Below, piece by piece: positions 43,773-56,004 of a DNA stretch of 64,000 nt; the stretch's first letter is position 1; each line of letters opens with the position of its first letter. Under the pieces are notes generated by a model. It saw only the letters and a list, made by a program, of their open reading frames with translations, was not told the origin of the DNA and did no database searches. The DNA is from Hippopus hippopus (Eukaryota; Mollusca; Bivalvia; Cardiida; Cardiidae): assembly GCA_946811185.2 (NCBI GenBank), contig OX328100.1, positions 18,030,999 to 18,094,998 of the forward strand, read 5' to 3'. A program made the position numbers and the translations under genes.

Positions 43773-44515
43773 ACTCTTGCATTGTGGGCCCAAAATGATC
43801 AAATGGCGGCCACACTCCTTTTGTACAAAATGGTTTTCCTACCTTGAACCATATATGGTATAGTCCGAATTCTTTAGCATAAGCAAAAGCAAACATAAGA
43901 TTCGTTGTTGTTGATATTAGTTCATTGACCCCTGCATATATTTTTTTTTTCGTCTCCAAACCTGAGATCATTTGTGGAAAAAGGAGAAAAAGCTCGTCGC
44001 GAATTATTTCATATCCATATATTCTTGTTTATTTTACATATTTTTTTTGGAAAAAAGAATAGTCTTGCATTGCAATGATTTGAATTGTTTCACCGAACGT
44101 GAAAAGACCGATGTATTCTTCACACTGGATTTCGTGACTTCTGTTAAATTCAAGCCGAGCCCAAATTTTCAATTTTCAGAAATAATTAGAAAAAAAAAAA
44201 GGAAGTTTCACTGAATATTTAAGAGAGAGCTGTGACTTGTTTACTGTACTATAGTACTGTTTACCTACGATGCAATCACCACCATCTATAGGTTTTTGAC
44301 CGACAAAACAGAGAAGAAAAAAAAATGTTGGAGTGAGAAATTTAACAAAGGATAATGTCGCTTACCTGAAAGTAAAACGTTTCAAAAGCATGTACCACAT
44401 TTTTCTTCTGTCTACATTTTAAAGCTTCGCTATACACCTAAAAGACAAACCAGCGTAATTTTATTTCATTTATTTCTATTACGTTATTTGCACTACTTGC
44501 ACTCAGATTTTTTTT

Positions 44516-44519
<4 letters not shown>
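43773..44519. other. No gene recognised
   Basis: A pal-A-like half (TGTGGAAAAAGGAGAAAAAG) lies near 43973; nothing else. Confidence 0.35.

Positions 44520-44580
<61 letters not shown>
44520..44580 (+). repeat. (GA)n microsatellite
   Basis: About thirty GA units. Confidence 0.95.
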
Positions 44581-44581
<1 letters not shown>

Positions 44582-44740
44582 GGAGGGTATTGGATAACGG
44601 CTAATGTAAAAGTAAAGACCTCTTTTGTGTTGGATATCTTAGAAATGATGGAATTTCCCGTTGCTACACGAACTACAGTTTGATTGTTATAAACCTGATT
44701 TTGAACTTTTATCTATTACATTCACAAATAAAAGAGCCTT

Positions 44741-44953
44741 TTAACCCTAAGACTGCTAAGCGCGACTCACTGACCTTTTGCGGACAGCGTAGATCAAGAT
44801 CAGACTGCACAGAACGTGCAGTCTGATCATGGATCTACACAGTCCGATAGGGAGATATCATTCCCCAAAACATAACTTTTAAATAGCAGTATTTGAGTTT
44901 TTGGTATCGAACTGAAAATTTCATTTTATTTATTTAGCAGGATACGAGTAAGG
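44741..44953 (+). repeat. pal-C copy, full length
   Basis: TTAACCCTAAGACTGCTAAG to TTAGCAGGATACGAGTAAG; near-perfect core GATCAGACTGCACAGAACGT. Its last bases are followed by a pal-A left-arm fragment (44952-45020). Confidence 0.75.
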
Positions 44954-45023
44954 TCTTTACCTGACGTCAAAATGTTAGACCAGTCCATATTGACAGCAAA
45001 GGCAGACGGTACATTACATATGC

Positions 45024-45251
45024 TTAATTCTCCGCCAAAGGACAAAACTTTAGACTGATCCAAATTGAAAGCATTTTCAGACGACAAAATAAATGTAATT
45101 AAAAATTGAACTTTATTTTGGGAAGAGTAGAAAACATTGTTGGAAAAAGAGAAAATGCCGGTGACCAGCATTGTCTCTTTTTCCAACGATGTTTTCAAAA
45201 TCCAACTTTCTCAAGGTCTTTTAAAGTCGAAATTTTGTGGATAAGGCTTAA
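45024..45251 (-). repeat. pal-A copy
   Basis: TTAATTCTCCGCCAAAGGAC to TGTGGATAAGGCTTAA; core GAGAAAATGCCGGTGACCAG. Confidence 0.65.
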
Positions 45252-45433
45252 ATTGATGGATATTTGTTTTATAGGGTAGAAAATCAGTGTTGGAAAGAGA
45301 TTTATTTCAATGTTTCAACGGTATTTACTCATGTTCCCACAATGATATTTTTTTTTTGGTTAATTTTCTTCATCAGAATACCGAAAAGAATGGATTGCTA
45401 GATAGAGGGTTATTCTTTGCAACAAGACACGAT

Positions 45434-45662
45434 TTGATCCTTTATCAGACAATCCCGTGTTTTAACGTACTACGAGAAAAAGGCTTTTGAAAACATTGTG
45501 GGAAAAGGAGAAAATGCTGGTAACCAGCATTTTCTCCTTTTCCCACAATGCTTCCTACCCTGTCAAAAACAAAATTCATCGTTTGAGCAACATCTAATTC
45601 ATCGTCTGCAAATGCTTTCAAATTGGACCAGTGCAAAATTTACCCGTTTGGTAAGGAGTTAA
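45434..45662 (+). repeat. pal-A copy, well preserved
   Basis: GATCCTTTATCAGACAATCC to TTTGGTAAGGAGTTAA; the perfect central palindrome extends from AACATTGTGGGAAAAGGAGA. Confidence 0.8.
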
Positions 45663-45872
45663 TATGTGTCTATATTAAAAACATTTGAAGACGAAAAATG
45701 TGTTTTGAACGGTGGTATTCGTCTTTGATAGGGTAGAATACATTGCGGGAAAAGGAGAAAATGTTGGTCACTTTTTGTCAGGATTTTTTTTTTTTTTTTC
45801 ATATTACCTTTTTCCTCTTTTTCCCACAATACTTTCAAAAACACTAAATGAAGAGTTCTTAAAACTCGGGAT
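45663..45872 (-). repeat. pal-A copy, decayed, directly adjacent
   Basis: GGGAAAAGGAGAAAATGTTG core half; the other half is displaced by a T-run at about 45785. Confidence 0.5.
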
Positions 45873-45904
45873 CTCTAATTACTAGTTGGGGACATTTGAT
45901 TCCT

Positions 45905-46055
45905 TAAATGCTAGTAGCTAACATTTTATCCTTTTGCTACAATGTTTTCTTCCATTTGAGAGATAGATTATATTGTTTGAGCAACGTTTATTTTGTCGTC
46001 TGCAAATGCTTTCAAAGTGTAAGAGTCCAACATTTGGTCGCCAGATTAAGATATT
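45905..46055 (+). repeat. pal-A, right half
   Basis: AATGCTAGTAGCTAACATTT core, GTCGTCTGCAAATGCTTTCA arm. Confidence 0.55.
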
Positions 46056-46056
46056 T

Positions 46057-46260
46057 TAACTCTTTAGCACACTGCAAAATTTTAGACTTGTCCATATTCT
46101 AGAATAATATCATGATAATAATTAGATTACTTTCAACGATAGTATATGGTCAAGAAAAGGAAGTAAATACTGTGGGAAAAGGAGAAAATGCTGTTTACAA
46201 GCACTTTTTCCTTTTACAACAATTTTTTAAAAAACCTTTCCCAGGGTCGTTTAAACTCGA
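46057..46260 (-). repeat. pal-A copy
   Basis: TTAACTCTTTAGCACACTGC start; core GAGAAAATGCTGTTTACAAG; ends ACTCGATGGGGG, right end lost. Confidence 0.55.
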
Positions 46261-46564
46261 TGGGGGCGATCTCTCGAAAAGATGTCTAATTACTAGGTGG
46301 GGACATTTTAATTCGTTGACAATTTTACAGTATCAGATGATCCGATAATCAATAGGAAACAAATTTACTGATAAGCCCTGTAAGGAGGGGATGTGCGTTA
46401 TCGTACACGAGAATATCCCTCCTTTTATTCGTGTAAGAATGGACTGCCATTAAAATCTGACAGCACGATAAAAATGACTAATAGAAGATGAATATCACTT
46501 TATTGATAAAATGTTGAAAGGTTTACTTACATACATGTACATGGTAAGTATCAGGCCTAAGATC

Positions 46565-46735
46565 TCGAGAAAACGGCAAAATTTTAGACTTGTCAAATTT
46601 GCAATTTAAACTTTAAATTTTTGTCTTTGAAGGGTAAAAAACATTGTCGGAAAAAAATGCTGATGGCCAGCATTTTCCTTTATTCCAACAAAATATTCAA
46701 AAGTTTTCCTCTTTATTGTCTTGAACGCTTTACCA
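46565..46735 (-). repeat. pal-A, shortened
   Basis: Left arm GGCAAAATTTTAGACTTGTC, core AATGCTGATGGCCAGCATT; runs into the next copy. Confidence 0.5.
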
Positions 46736-46931
46736 CGTTTTAACGACCCTAAAGAAGAAGGTCCTTTGAAAACATTGTAGGAAAAGAAGAAAATGCTGAT
46801 AGCCAGCATTTTCTCCTTTTCCCACAATGTTTTCTTCCTGAAAAATAGAAAAAAAGGTCATATTTAAAATGTCGTATGAAAATATTTTTAATTTGTTCAA
46901 GTCTAAAATTTTGTCGTTCTGTGTAGAGTTA
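46728..46931 (+). repeat. pal-A copy ending at a shared TTAA
   Basis: Core GAAAATGCTGATAGCCAGCA; right end CTGTGTAGAGTTAA (46928-46931), where a pal-C copy starts. Confidence 0.6.
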
Positions 46932-47135
46932 ACCCTTATCCTGCTGTATACTGAGTGAAATAAAACTTCCAAACCGAAAGGAAAAACAAAACAAATTTCA
47001 CTATTTCGTGGTATTTTTAGGATAGATATCCCCTTATCGGACAGTGTAGATCCTAGATCAGATTTCACGTTGTGTGCAGTCTGATCTTGAATCTACACTG
47101 TCCGCAAAAGGTCCTCGAGTCGCACTCTAGGGTTG
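46928..47135 (-). repeat. pal-C copy sharing the TTAA
   Basis: TTAACCCTTATCCTGCTG to GAGTCGCACTCTAGGGTTGAA; core GATCAGATTTCACGTTGTGT. Confidence 0.75.
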
Positions 47136-47239
47136 AACCACAGGATTGTCTGTAAAAATTTGATATTTACAGTGCTAAAATAAAATAAACAACTGAAATA
47201 TTATTATGTCTGATCAGTTTGTTTAAAGCCGGAATTTGT

Positions 47240-47330
47240 TTCAAAGTACCGATCAATCTAGATCAAAGATTAGACAGCACGTTCTGTGCACTGTGATCTT
47301 AACCTACACTTACCGCAAAATTAACGCGAT
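47240..47330 (+). repeat. pal-C remnant
   Basis: AGATCAAAGATTAGACAGCACG and its imperfect complement. Confidence 0.45.
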
Positions 47331-47599
47331 ATTTCATGTGGCACCGTGATCCCGGTCGAAATAATCTTAAAAAAGCAATAGAAGTGTCTCTTTGCTCGGT
47401 AAAAGAAGTATTTTTCATTTTATTCATTAAATTCTTTGAGCAAGCTATGGGTTCACGGATATTGTTGTCTTGAGATGCCATTTGCATACTTTTCGTGTCG
47501 TAAAAAGGTCGTGTATACATGTATACGGTTCCGAATTTTTATCAACGCCGACAGTTGTCGCCTTAAGAGTTAGAAAAGCCTACGGTTACAGTTTCCATT

Positions 47600-47640
<41 letters not shown>

Positions 47641-48088
47641 TCAAGATTCTTAGTACGAGTACAAAAGTATACAATCAAAATTACATGATGTATATAACAA
47701 AGTATTTGTCAAGGTCTCTCTCTTTCTCTCTTTCTTTCTGTCTCTCTCTTTGCCCCCGTCTCTCTCTCCTGTCTCTCTCTCCTGTCTCTCTCTCCCGCCT
47801 CTCTCTCCTGTCTCTCGCTGTGTCCCCGTCTCTCTCTCGCTCTCTTTCTAACTTTGTCTCTCTTTTTCTGTCTCTCTAGATACCAAATGACTTGAAAAGA
47901 TAAATTAAATATCTTTGTAATAAAAGAGATAAAAGAAAAGAACACTGATTAAGTAATCAACATTAATGAAAAGAATTTTGAAAATTCGAAAAAAAAAGAC
48001 ATTATCTATATTCAGCACTTCATTTAGTAAAATTGGCAAGTAATGTGAAGTGAGTCAGTTTTTCACACCAGTTGCACAAAATAATAAC
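47331..48088. repeat. Low-complexity region with GA and CT runs
   Basis: (GA)n at 47606-47637 and a CT-rich stretch at 47715-47880 with a ~20-base TCTCTCTCCTGTC-type unit. No gene seen. Confidence 0.7.
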
Positions 48089-48312
48089 TTAACCCTTCTC
48101 CTACAAAATAACTGAAATTAAACCTTTAAGCCGATAATTAAACTAAAATTTTGCTATTTCAAAAATATTTTTATGGTATAAAGTCTCAAACGGTATAAGT
48201 CTTTGTCGGACAGTGTATATCAAAGATCAGATTTCACGTTCTGTGCAGTCTGATCTTGATCTACACTGTCCGCAAAAGGTCAGCGAGTCGCGCTTAGCAG
48301 GCTAAGGGTTAA
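48089..48312 (-). repeat. pal-C copy, full length with both TTAA ends
   Basis: TTAACCCTTCTCCTACAAAA to GGCTAAGGGTTAA, 224 bp. Only about 60 bases form the central hairpin (GATCAGATTTCACGTTCTGT). Confidence 0.8.
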
Positions 48313-48920
48313 GATCAAAGTAGAAGTATATTAAGCTATCAGTCAAGCGGAGAATCTTAACTCAGTTGTTTGTAAAATGTTTGCTAAACGTGTAAATCAA
48401 GTAAGTCGATTGTATAAAGAGCTTCTTTAAGCTTTAATCTTTTTTTATTCAACTTCAATTTGAAGTAAAAGAGAAAGAAAGAAAAATATTCATTAAAACT
48501 GGTCATAAAGCGAGATGTACAAACATTAACTTTGAAGTGATGAACAGAAACTATTTTTGGCTTCCTATATGAATTCAGCTCTCAGTCAACATTTTCAGTC
48601 CGATATCATCTGCCTTTAGTACTTTTGCCTTCCAATATTTCTCAGATAATAAAAATCTATTTCAGAGGTCTTTTTTTTTCTGCGCATGTTAGGATAAATA
48701 TATGTCTTTCATGATTATTGTAAACTGAAAACATGCAATTGCTGTTTTATGCTGAATAAATGTTATGTTTTGTTATGTTATGTTATGTTATGTTATGTTA
48801 TGTTATGTTAGAAGTAGTACTGGTAGTACTAACAGTTGGGTTGCTAACCTTTGCCCTGCAGCATTGCACCAGTTGGTTCTTTTCTATACTTCATTACAAT
48901 ATGAAAATTCTAAATATTTC
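48313..48920. other. No gene; one pentanucleotide repeat
   Basis: (TGTTA)n, about ten units with one variant, at 48760-48810. Otherwise nothing recognised. Confidence 0.5.
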
Positions 48921-49155
48921 AGCCATGCTTTTTGAAAAGGGGGATGAATTGCACCTACAAAAAATATCGCAGGCTGATCTGAGTCGAAAGTTTTAGCTTT
49001 TGTGAATATTTCTGCAAGCCTAAAGACCATGCTACCACAGGATTCAGCCGGTTGTTTAACAAATGGATTTTATAGATCCATGATTTTGTGATGACTTGCT
49101 CGGTATAATGCGTCACGGATATATACCAAACCCCCTTTTGCAGGACTGCTGCTCA
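48921..49155 (+). repeat. pal-B with a core deletion
   Basis: CAGCCATGCTTTTTGAAAAG left end; after AAAATATCG it jumps to GCAGGCTGATCTGAGTCG, losing half of the hairpin; right end CCTTTTGCAGGACTGCTGC. Confidence 0.65.
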
Positions 49156-49427
49156 AATATTTTGTTTCTGTTCGACATCAACATGCCAAAACGTATGTCA
49201 AAGTGCAAAAATAGAGTATGAGAAATCATCTTTATTATATTCTTATCAGTGAATTACTGGGATTTCAAAGTGAATAACACCACTAGTGATGATAATTATA
49301 GTACATTCACTAGTGACGATATAGTTTTAGAATTTTTGCCGGATCTATTTTTTTCCTACTTTGCTTATATTGTACCATTCTTGATAATTATCAGAATAAA
49401 AAGGAATGAGTTAGGAATATAATAAAA
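49156..49427. other. No feature recognised
   Basis: AT-rich; a short imperfect repeat of CACTAGTGA(T/C)GATA near 49281 and 49309. Confidence 0.35.
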
Positions 49428-49585
49428 AGGCTAATCAGCTGGTTGTGTGTAATATTAAAAATCTGACATTCGAATGGGGTATGATGCGGTTAAAAAAGTT
49501 GTCCTGCGTACTCATTTTTTCAACCGCATCACACTCCATTCTAGTGACAGATTTTTAATATCACAAACAACCAGTTGATTATCCT
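49428..49585. repeat. ~158-bp inverted-repeat element
   Basis: AGGCTAATCAGCTGGTTGTG faces CAACCAGTTGATTATCCT; arms of about 65 bases include ATATTAAAAATCTGACA and TGCGGTTAAAAAAG. A typical MITE shape; no second copy in the window. Confidence 0.65.
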
Positions 49586-49844
49586 CTAACTTAATCGACA
49601 AAGTATTTTGCGCCTTTACACATTCGGGCATTTATAAAAATATTATCATATTGTATACACATTGTACACACTGTACATATTACCTTCACCATACGTTTGT
49701 TTGATTTACATGTCATTTTGCTTTTGTACTTTTTTATTGTCTGACATTATCATTCATGATATTTTTAATAACAAGTGATAATCGAAGCACTATAGTGAAC
49801 CAGAAATTAGATTGTTTCTGAGAGCTGAGAATTTGTCTTCTGTA
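49586..49844. other. No feature recognised
   Basis: AT-rich intergenic DNA. Confidence 0.35.
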
Positions 49845-49975
49845 GGCAGAATGTCCAAAGAACACTCTACCCTAGGATTCAGCTGGTTGACAGATAAAAT
49901 GGATTTTATGGATCCACAATCATGTGATAAGTTGCTTGGTATAATGGATCATGCAGATACTTTAACACCTCCTCC
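49845..49975 (+). repeat. pal-B, right-half fragment
   Basis: AATGTCCAAAGAACACTCTA, AAAATGGATTTTATGGATCC, TTGCTTGGTATAATGGATCA. Confidence 0.6.
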
Positions 49976-50360
49976 CCATCTTTCGCTAGACTTGGATTAT
50001 ATAAATTTTTTTTTTCTCGAAATACAACGGGAAGACTATTTGATTCTTTTCTGGTGCATTGACTTACAACATCTATTGAATCATATGCGTATATAATTGA
50101 ACTATGCTTTTAACCGATACCGCGATAGTTTGTAAATATCCACCTAGATGCCATTACCCTTAACATGGATTCCCTCAGTTCATGTTGTGTTGAGACAACA
50201 CCAAGATGGCTTTAAAGAAGCCCACGGCATAGCAACAATATCTGCTTCTTCAATAAAATCTTTCTTAGAAAGATTGAATGCTTTTGAAAAACTCGTTTCA
50301 GTTGTCAATAATAGCAAAAAAGCTCTAGTTTCTGTTTTTGGTTGTGCCAGGGACCGTATC

Positions 50361-50478
50361 TGAGCTGTGCTCTGGTAAAAAGGGGTTTAATGTATCTCCA
50401 TGGTGCATTATACCAAGCGACTTATCACATAATTATGGATCCACAAAAATGCCTTTAAACTGACAACCGACCGGGGAT
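50361..50478 (-). repeat. pal-B fragment
   Basis: TGAGCTGTGCTCTGGTAAAA to AACTGACAACCGACCGGGG. GGGGATAATTTACAGCT follows and is repeated at 50699, marking a second local duplication. Confidence 0.6.
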
Positions 50479-51280
50479 AATTTACAGCTACTAAAATCAT
50501 TATTAGGGTTTTACAGGCACATTTGCATTCTAGAACTCCGAACATGGCCCCAAGAGAATCGATAATTTTTATATAGCGTAATCTAGTAGTCCTTCTATGA
50601 AAGTTTTGTATTGGTCAATGGAACCTTTGCTTTCATCATAAACACCTGGAGTTAAACTGTTTTGAGACTTGTTTGCATTCCACCAAGGCGAAAACCAAGG
50701 GGATAATTTACAGCTTCTTCAATCATGTTAACTAAATGCATTTCCTGACATTTTGAGTGATCGGTTTTGCCTGTCAGATGGACGCCTTATCAGCATCGTT
50801 AAGCCATTTCTTTATCGATACTCCCTTTTACCCTTTTTTCTGGACTCTTTGTCAGAAAATAAAATACACAATCGACCTTATTGAAAGCATTTGCAGACGA
50901 CAAACTGAATATAAAATTTATCAAAAATAGAAAACATTGTCCTGGGAAAGGGAGACAGTGCTGGTAACCACATGGCTTTCAAATTCTGGGTTATTCGGTG
51001 TAGTAAAAACGGGTTCGTTTCGTGAAGTGTAAAGCTATTTTCTTTATCGATAGAGTTTTATCCATTTCTATAAACAGTCATACAGGGTAGTCTGAAAAAA
51101 AAAAAACAAGTTATAAGCTAGTGGAGTAGACACAAACAAGCAAAAAATTTTACGAGTCACGGAAATTGGGGTGAATGTGAAAACAAATGTATTCCACCTT
51201 CTTGGTTTGTTATGTAAAGGGGACGATGACGACGTTATGGCCACAAAAAAGTAATCTATTCAATGTAATGGATCAAAAGT
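50479..51280. other. Intergenic with a decayed pal-A
   Basis: pal-A remnant at about 50860-51005 (AAAGCATTTGCAGACGACAA, core GTGCTGGTAACCACATGG). No gene. Confidence 0.4.
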
Positions 51281-51514
51281 ATTTACTCTGTACCACACAA
51301 TGCCAAGTTTCAACGACCCTGAGGAAATAGCCTTCTGAAACACTTGTGGGAAAAGGAGAAAATTCTGGTAACCAGCATTTTCTCCTTTTCCCGCAAGTTT
51401 TTCTACACTTTCATAGCCTACAATTACCATCATTTCAGCTGAATTTTATACGTCGTCAGCAAATGCTTTCAATTTGGACAGGGATCTTATATTTGTCGTT
51501 TGGTTCAGAGTTAA
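51281..51514 (+). repeat. pal-A copy
   Basis: TTTACTCTGTACCACACAAT to GTTTGGTTCAGAGTTAA; palindrome with one mismatch in the core (AATTCTGGTAACCAGCATT). Confidence 0.7.
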
Positions 51515-53346
51515 GGATGTATCAAGTGATATTCATGCGGGTTTATTTGGTTCGACTTTATCTTTTACAAATAGAAGCATTTCCAGAAATGAAGCCCTCT
51601 TTTGATTGCAAAGACTTTTCCCATTCGATGGTCAGTAAGGCGAAGTTATTGATCAGTAATTGTAAAATCTTGATGAAGGAAAGTGTTGGGCTGATGGATA
51701 TGATTTTAGCCTCGTTTTCGTTGAAATAAGCCTCGTTTTCGTCACGCTGGCCGCTTACAACACGTAGAGATCTGTCAGTCAGAATATTTAATCAGCACGT
51801 GATTGATGGGACGTGGTATTAACTCGGACTTCCACGGATACATCTGTTGCTTTCGTTTAGCTACCAGTGTACAAATATTCGCCGTCAATTAGTCGAAGGC
51901 TGGGTTTGAAAAATAACAAAGAAATGGCATCAGTTTACATTAAAGAGGGATCCCCCCCCCCCCCCAAAAAAAAAAAAACAGTAAGTCAAAAGAACGAAAA
52001 AGAAAACAATAACACGCCGTCAACTTTGCTCGAGAAATAAAGACAATCAAATAAATATGGCCGTTGTGTATAGAGCAGAAGAAAAAACTCAACGTCAATG
52101 CCGTTTGTCCCCGAACATTTCTCTAGATAAAGGACAGACGGTTGGCCAAAGATCTGTCTACATGCTCTGTAAACTCTGATGTTGATCTATCTCATGCCAG
52201 GCATTTCAGAGGCTATAAAAAGCTTACTCTGACTTACTCTGACTCTTTCCCTCTATGTCTCTTGTATCTCATACAACTCTCTCAAAACCATCCACCTCTC
52301 TCTGTCCCTCTTTCTCTGCCTCTCTCTCTGTGTCTGTCTCCCCTCTCTCTCATTCTCTTTTCCCTCTGTCTCTGTCTCTCTTACTTTCGCTCGCTTTCAG
52401 AAGCATCATCTAAATTTGTCTAAGCTTGCAAAAAGCTGTTTACTCTGTTGGTTAAGAAAAGGCGTTTCCAATTTCAAATCCTCTACATTTAAGAGAGTAG
52501 ATCGAAACTAATAAAATTTCTCGCCACATTAGGTTTGATTCCGCCTTTCTTGTATAATATCTACAAAAAATAAACACAAAACTTCAAAGAGTAAACTATA
52601 CCGGACTATGACACGTTTTTATAATTAACTTGTAATAATTTGTTATAGTAAGGAATCAGCGGATTTATGAGATTATATCTAATCCCTGATTGGATTTTTG
52701 ATGGACCTGTTTTCTTGTCTGTGCCTTTTTAACCTGTGTACGAAAACAAGCAAACGATAGATAGATAGATAGATGGATAGATAGATAGATAGATAGATAG
52801 ATAGACAGATAGATAAGAAAGGGTCGGTCGGTGGGTGGATGGATGGATGAATGGATGGACGGACGGACGGAAGGACGAACGGACGGACGGAAAGAAAAAT
52901 AAACAAAAACAAATAAACAAAGAAATAATAAGCCAATGCATTTTCGACTGACTTTTACTAAACGTATTGTTTACATGTACAAGTTTTTTTTTCAGATTTC
53001 ATCCAGCAAAATGAAAACTCTATCAACTAATCGATCGAACAAACCATCGTCCGTCTGTCCGTGGACCAGGTAATGCAACGCACGCCAGTCCTTGATGTCT
53101 GTGCGATCGATGGTTAATGTACCCGTATATTTGTCGTAACCTGTCCCTTCGTCCTAGCCTGGGTCCAGGCGGTAATAATTTTTTAATTACTCTGTATCAA
53201 TCTCTCTTAATCGCGATCTGCTATAGATCTTGGGCAGCTATCTGTTTATCGCTTCCGTTATCATTTTTGACTAAGTAACGTCCGAATGATAGGAAAGTAA
53301 AGAACGGTTTGGAACCCTGACTAGTTCGTACATGTGTACGTCTTTC
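51515..53346. other. Intergenic with several microsatellites
   Basis: C-run then A-run at 51952-51978; CT-rich stretch 52255-52385; (ATAG)n at about 52757-52812 passing into (GGAT)n and (GGAC)n to about 52890. No gene or transposon recognised. Confidence 0.6.
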
Positions 53347-53568
53347 AGTAAACCATTAACTACACAATTCCGAGTTTTAACAGGAAGGCTTTTGAAAACA
53401 TTGTGAGAAAAGAAGAAAATGCAGGTTACCAGCATTTTCTTCTTTTCCCATAATGTTTTCTACCCTTTCGTAGACGAATCCTTACATTAGAGCCACACTG
53501 GATCTGTTTTTTGCAATGCTTTCAATATGGACAGGTCTCAAATTTTGATGTCTAGTAACGAGCTAATA
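53347..53568 (+). repeat. pal-A copy
   Basis: GTAAACCATTAACTACACAA to TCTAGTAACGAGCTAATA; core AAATGCAGGTTACCAGCATT. Confidence 0.6.
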
Positions 53569-54037
53569 CAAATAGGTGCACTTACATACGTACATGTGTC
53601 GAGACAAATTAATTGCATTTTTATCGCCGCGTTGTACATTTTTGGCAGGTGACAAAATTCACAAATCGAATTAAATCTAGATTTTTTTTTTGGAAAAAGT
53701 AGATCGATTATTGATCTTATCTTTATACTCTATAATTATAATAATTTGGTCTATCATTACTTACACACCTCCCTGTGACAAAAAATGTGGCCCATTTAAC
53801 TGCAATTAACCGGCTTTCATTCTTTACATACATTAAACGTGGCAATTTAGATAAAAATCGTGGCAAAAAATTACCGGAATATTTTCTCGGATAGGTATAG
53901 GCATGCATATCGAACAAGTATTTTTTTCTTTTTTTATCAAGTACGTCGGTCTTTTTCCCATCACTTTACCAAACGATATAGAATTTAATTTTAAACAGTC
54001 AATTTTATAAGCAGTTGCAAGAGACAAATTATTTATG
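53569..54037. other. Intergenic with a pal-A left-arm fragment
   Basis: The fragment at about 53963-54037 (CACTTTACCAAACGATATAG) is cut by the next pal-B. Confidence 0.4.
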
Positions 54038-54305
54038 ATCTGTGAAAGAGGGGAGTTAATTTATTTGCAATAAGTATCGACCCGAGTCAGACTGCGCAGT
54101 CTCGGCACAGGCTGACCTATGTCAAAACCTTTTGCTATCGGTAACTTTTTTTTCATGTCCAAACACCATTCTACCTTAGGATTCTGCGGTTTTTTTTTTC
54201 TTGGACAAAATGGATTTTATGGGTCCGTAATTATGTGGTGACTTACGTGGTATGTTGCACCACGGAGATGCGCTAATCCTTCTTTTAACTAGAGCATGGC
54301 TCAAA
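54038..54305 (+). repeat. pal-B copy, full length
   Basis: TCTGTGAAAGAGGGGAGTTA to CTAGAGCATGGCTCAAAT; core GTCAGACTGCGCAGTCTCGG. Confidence 0.7.
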
Positions 54306-54344
54306 TCAAACGTTTCTTTACTGATGGGACTTGTTTTTGAAAGT

Positions 54345-54620
54345 GTACAATACCCTGACTGAACAGGGGAAAATGCTGGTATCAAGCATTTTTTCCCTTT
54401 TCCAGCAAGGTTTTCAAGAGCCCTCTTCCTCAGGGTCGTATTGATTTCCAGCATTTTCTGTTTTTCCCATAGAATTTCGTACACTTTCAGAGACAAACCC
54501 GATTAGAAAAAGAACACTTAATTTGTCTGTTGCAAATTTTGCAATTTTTTCCCACAAGATTTTCAAGAACTTCTTTCTACAGGTCATACACACACGGAGT
54601 TGTTTGGTAATAGCGATACC
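54345..54620. repeat. Compound of pal-A fragments
   Basis: Cores at 54370 (AAATGCTGGTATCAAGCATT) and 54448 (TTTCCAGCATTTTCTG), then a third half at about 54540; one copy appears inserted in another. Right end GTTTGGTAATAGCG. Confidence 0.5.
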
Positions 54621-54744
54621 TATTTGAATAGCGAAAGAGGATGAAAGGTAATCGTTCCAAAGAGCCATAAAAATATTACTATAATATTTTAGGGCTTTTG
54701 ACAACAAATTCCTCCTTTTGTCATGATATTTTCAGAAAGAGACC

Positions 54745-54958
54745 TCATGTAAGGAAAAAAATGTCTTAGTCTGATTCTCAAGCTGATTTTTCTGAATTTC
54801 AAAGCAACACAATTTCTGGGTACCTAAACCAAATGGTTTAGCCAAGGACCGTATGTTCTCATGTTTATGTACGGTTTCTGGTTTAGCCAATCAGAAATTG
54901 TGTTAGTTTCTCAATCTACAATTAGACTAAGGACGTAATCTTAAATGGTTGGTGAATA
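54745..54958. repeat. E copy with a central insertion
   Basis: Core ATGGTTTAGCCA / GGTTTAGCCAATCAGAAAT is separated by about 38 bases carrying its own small inverted repeat ACCGTA(TG)...(TG)TACGGT. Confidence 0.65.
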
Positions 54959-55164
54959 AAATTCTTTGACAATGCAGAGAGTCCTCAATTTCTACAAACT
55001 TAAAACAAAAGAATAGAAAAAAGAGTTAGCCGATCTGAAAACATCGGTTGTAATTATGACGTAAATAATTACATAATTTATTGAACCAAGGTTTTAAGTC
55101 AAATAATAATCGTTAATATACATGTAGTAGGTTTGAATTTTCATTAGCCCGTTATACACACACA

Positions 55165-55436
55165 CACAAACACTAAAATTAAATGGAACTTTGGCACAGT
55201 TTTTGCAGAAAATCTGTACCAAGGAATCTTCTACCTTTAGAGCGCCAAATGAACGTAAAATATTTGCTCTATAAATAAGACCAAAATAATTGCAGTTCCT
55301 CAGGTTGCTCTTGTCAAGAAGGCCTAAGTAAAGCGGACCATAAGTGTAGATCGAAGATCAGACTGCACGTTTCATATTTCATTTTCAAACCTTAAGTCGT
55401 CAATTTTAATCAAAATCATCATTCGGAAGCCCTATT
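55165..55436 (+). repeat. H copy 1
   Basis: Matches 56005-56255 along its length: GAACTTTGGCA, AGACCAAAATAATT, TTGTCAAGAAGGCC, AAGCGGACC, GTGTAGATCGAAGATCAGAC, GTCGTCAATTTTAATCAAAA, AAGCCCTATTA. It carries one half of the pal-C core. Confidence 0.6.
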
Positions 55437-55647
55437 AGACCATTTACCAAATCATCCGAGATTTAACGACCCTGGAGAAGAAGGCCTTTGAAAACATAGT
55501 GAGAAAAGGAGAAAATGCTGGTTACCAGCAATTTCTTCTTTTCCCACAATGTTTTCTACCCGTTCGAAGAGAAATCGTATCCTTTAAGACACATTTAATT
55601 TGTCGTCTCCAAACACTTTCATTTTGAACTGGTCTAAAATTCTATCG
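55437..55647 (+). repeat. pal-A copy, right end lost
   Basis: GACCATTTACCAAATCATCC to TGGTCTAAAATTCTATCGC, where a SINE begins; core GAAAATGCTGGTTACCAGCA. Confidence 0.7.
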
Positions 55648-55965
55648 CTGAGCCCTGGTAGCTCAATCGGTAGCGTGTAGGACTTGAAAAGAGGGGGTTG
55701 CTGGTTCCATCCCCGGCTAGGCTAATTTCTTTCCGCGGATTGATGATAGTAATTGTGACAGGTTTCATTTCTCTTTCACCGCTGACAATTGTTTCGACGA
55801 TGGTTATGTGGGAAAGCTGCCAGTGGCTTGGAAAGAATATTGTGCGGAGAACTGGTAACAAAAACTCCAGGGAAAGCATGGATAGGTGCACTGGCCGCCA
55901 CGATCTAACTTAAATAATGTTGAAAACGGCGTTAAACCTCATACAATCGATCAATTGAATTTTAT
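55648..55965 (+). mobile_element. tRNA-derived SINE
   Basis: A-box GTAGCTCAATCGGTAGCG, B-box GGTTCCATCCCC, a long unrelated body, and the tail GAAAACGGCGTTAAACC followed by ATCGATCAATTG. Confidence 0.7.
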
Positions 55966-56004
55966 ACCTTGAAATAGCCCGTTGCAAAAAAAAAAAAAGA
56001 TTTA

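Noticed and set aside
51346..51729. Open frame of 127 codons on +
   Set aside because: Its first half is the pal-A copy at 51281-51514; the rest has no domain or splice context.
52679..52936. Ser-Ile-Tyr repeat protein on -
   Set aside because: Translation of the (ATAG)n, (GGAT)n and (GGAC)n microsatellites.
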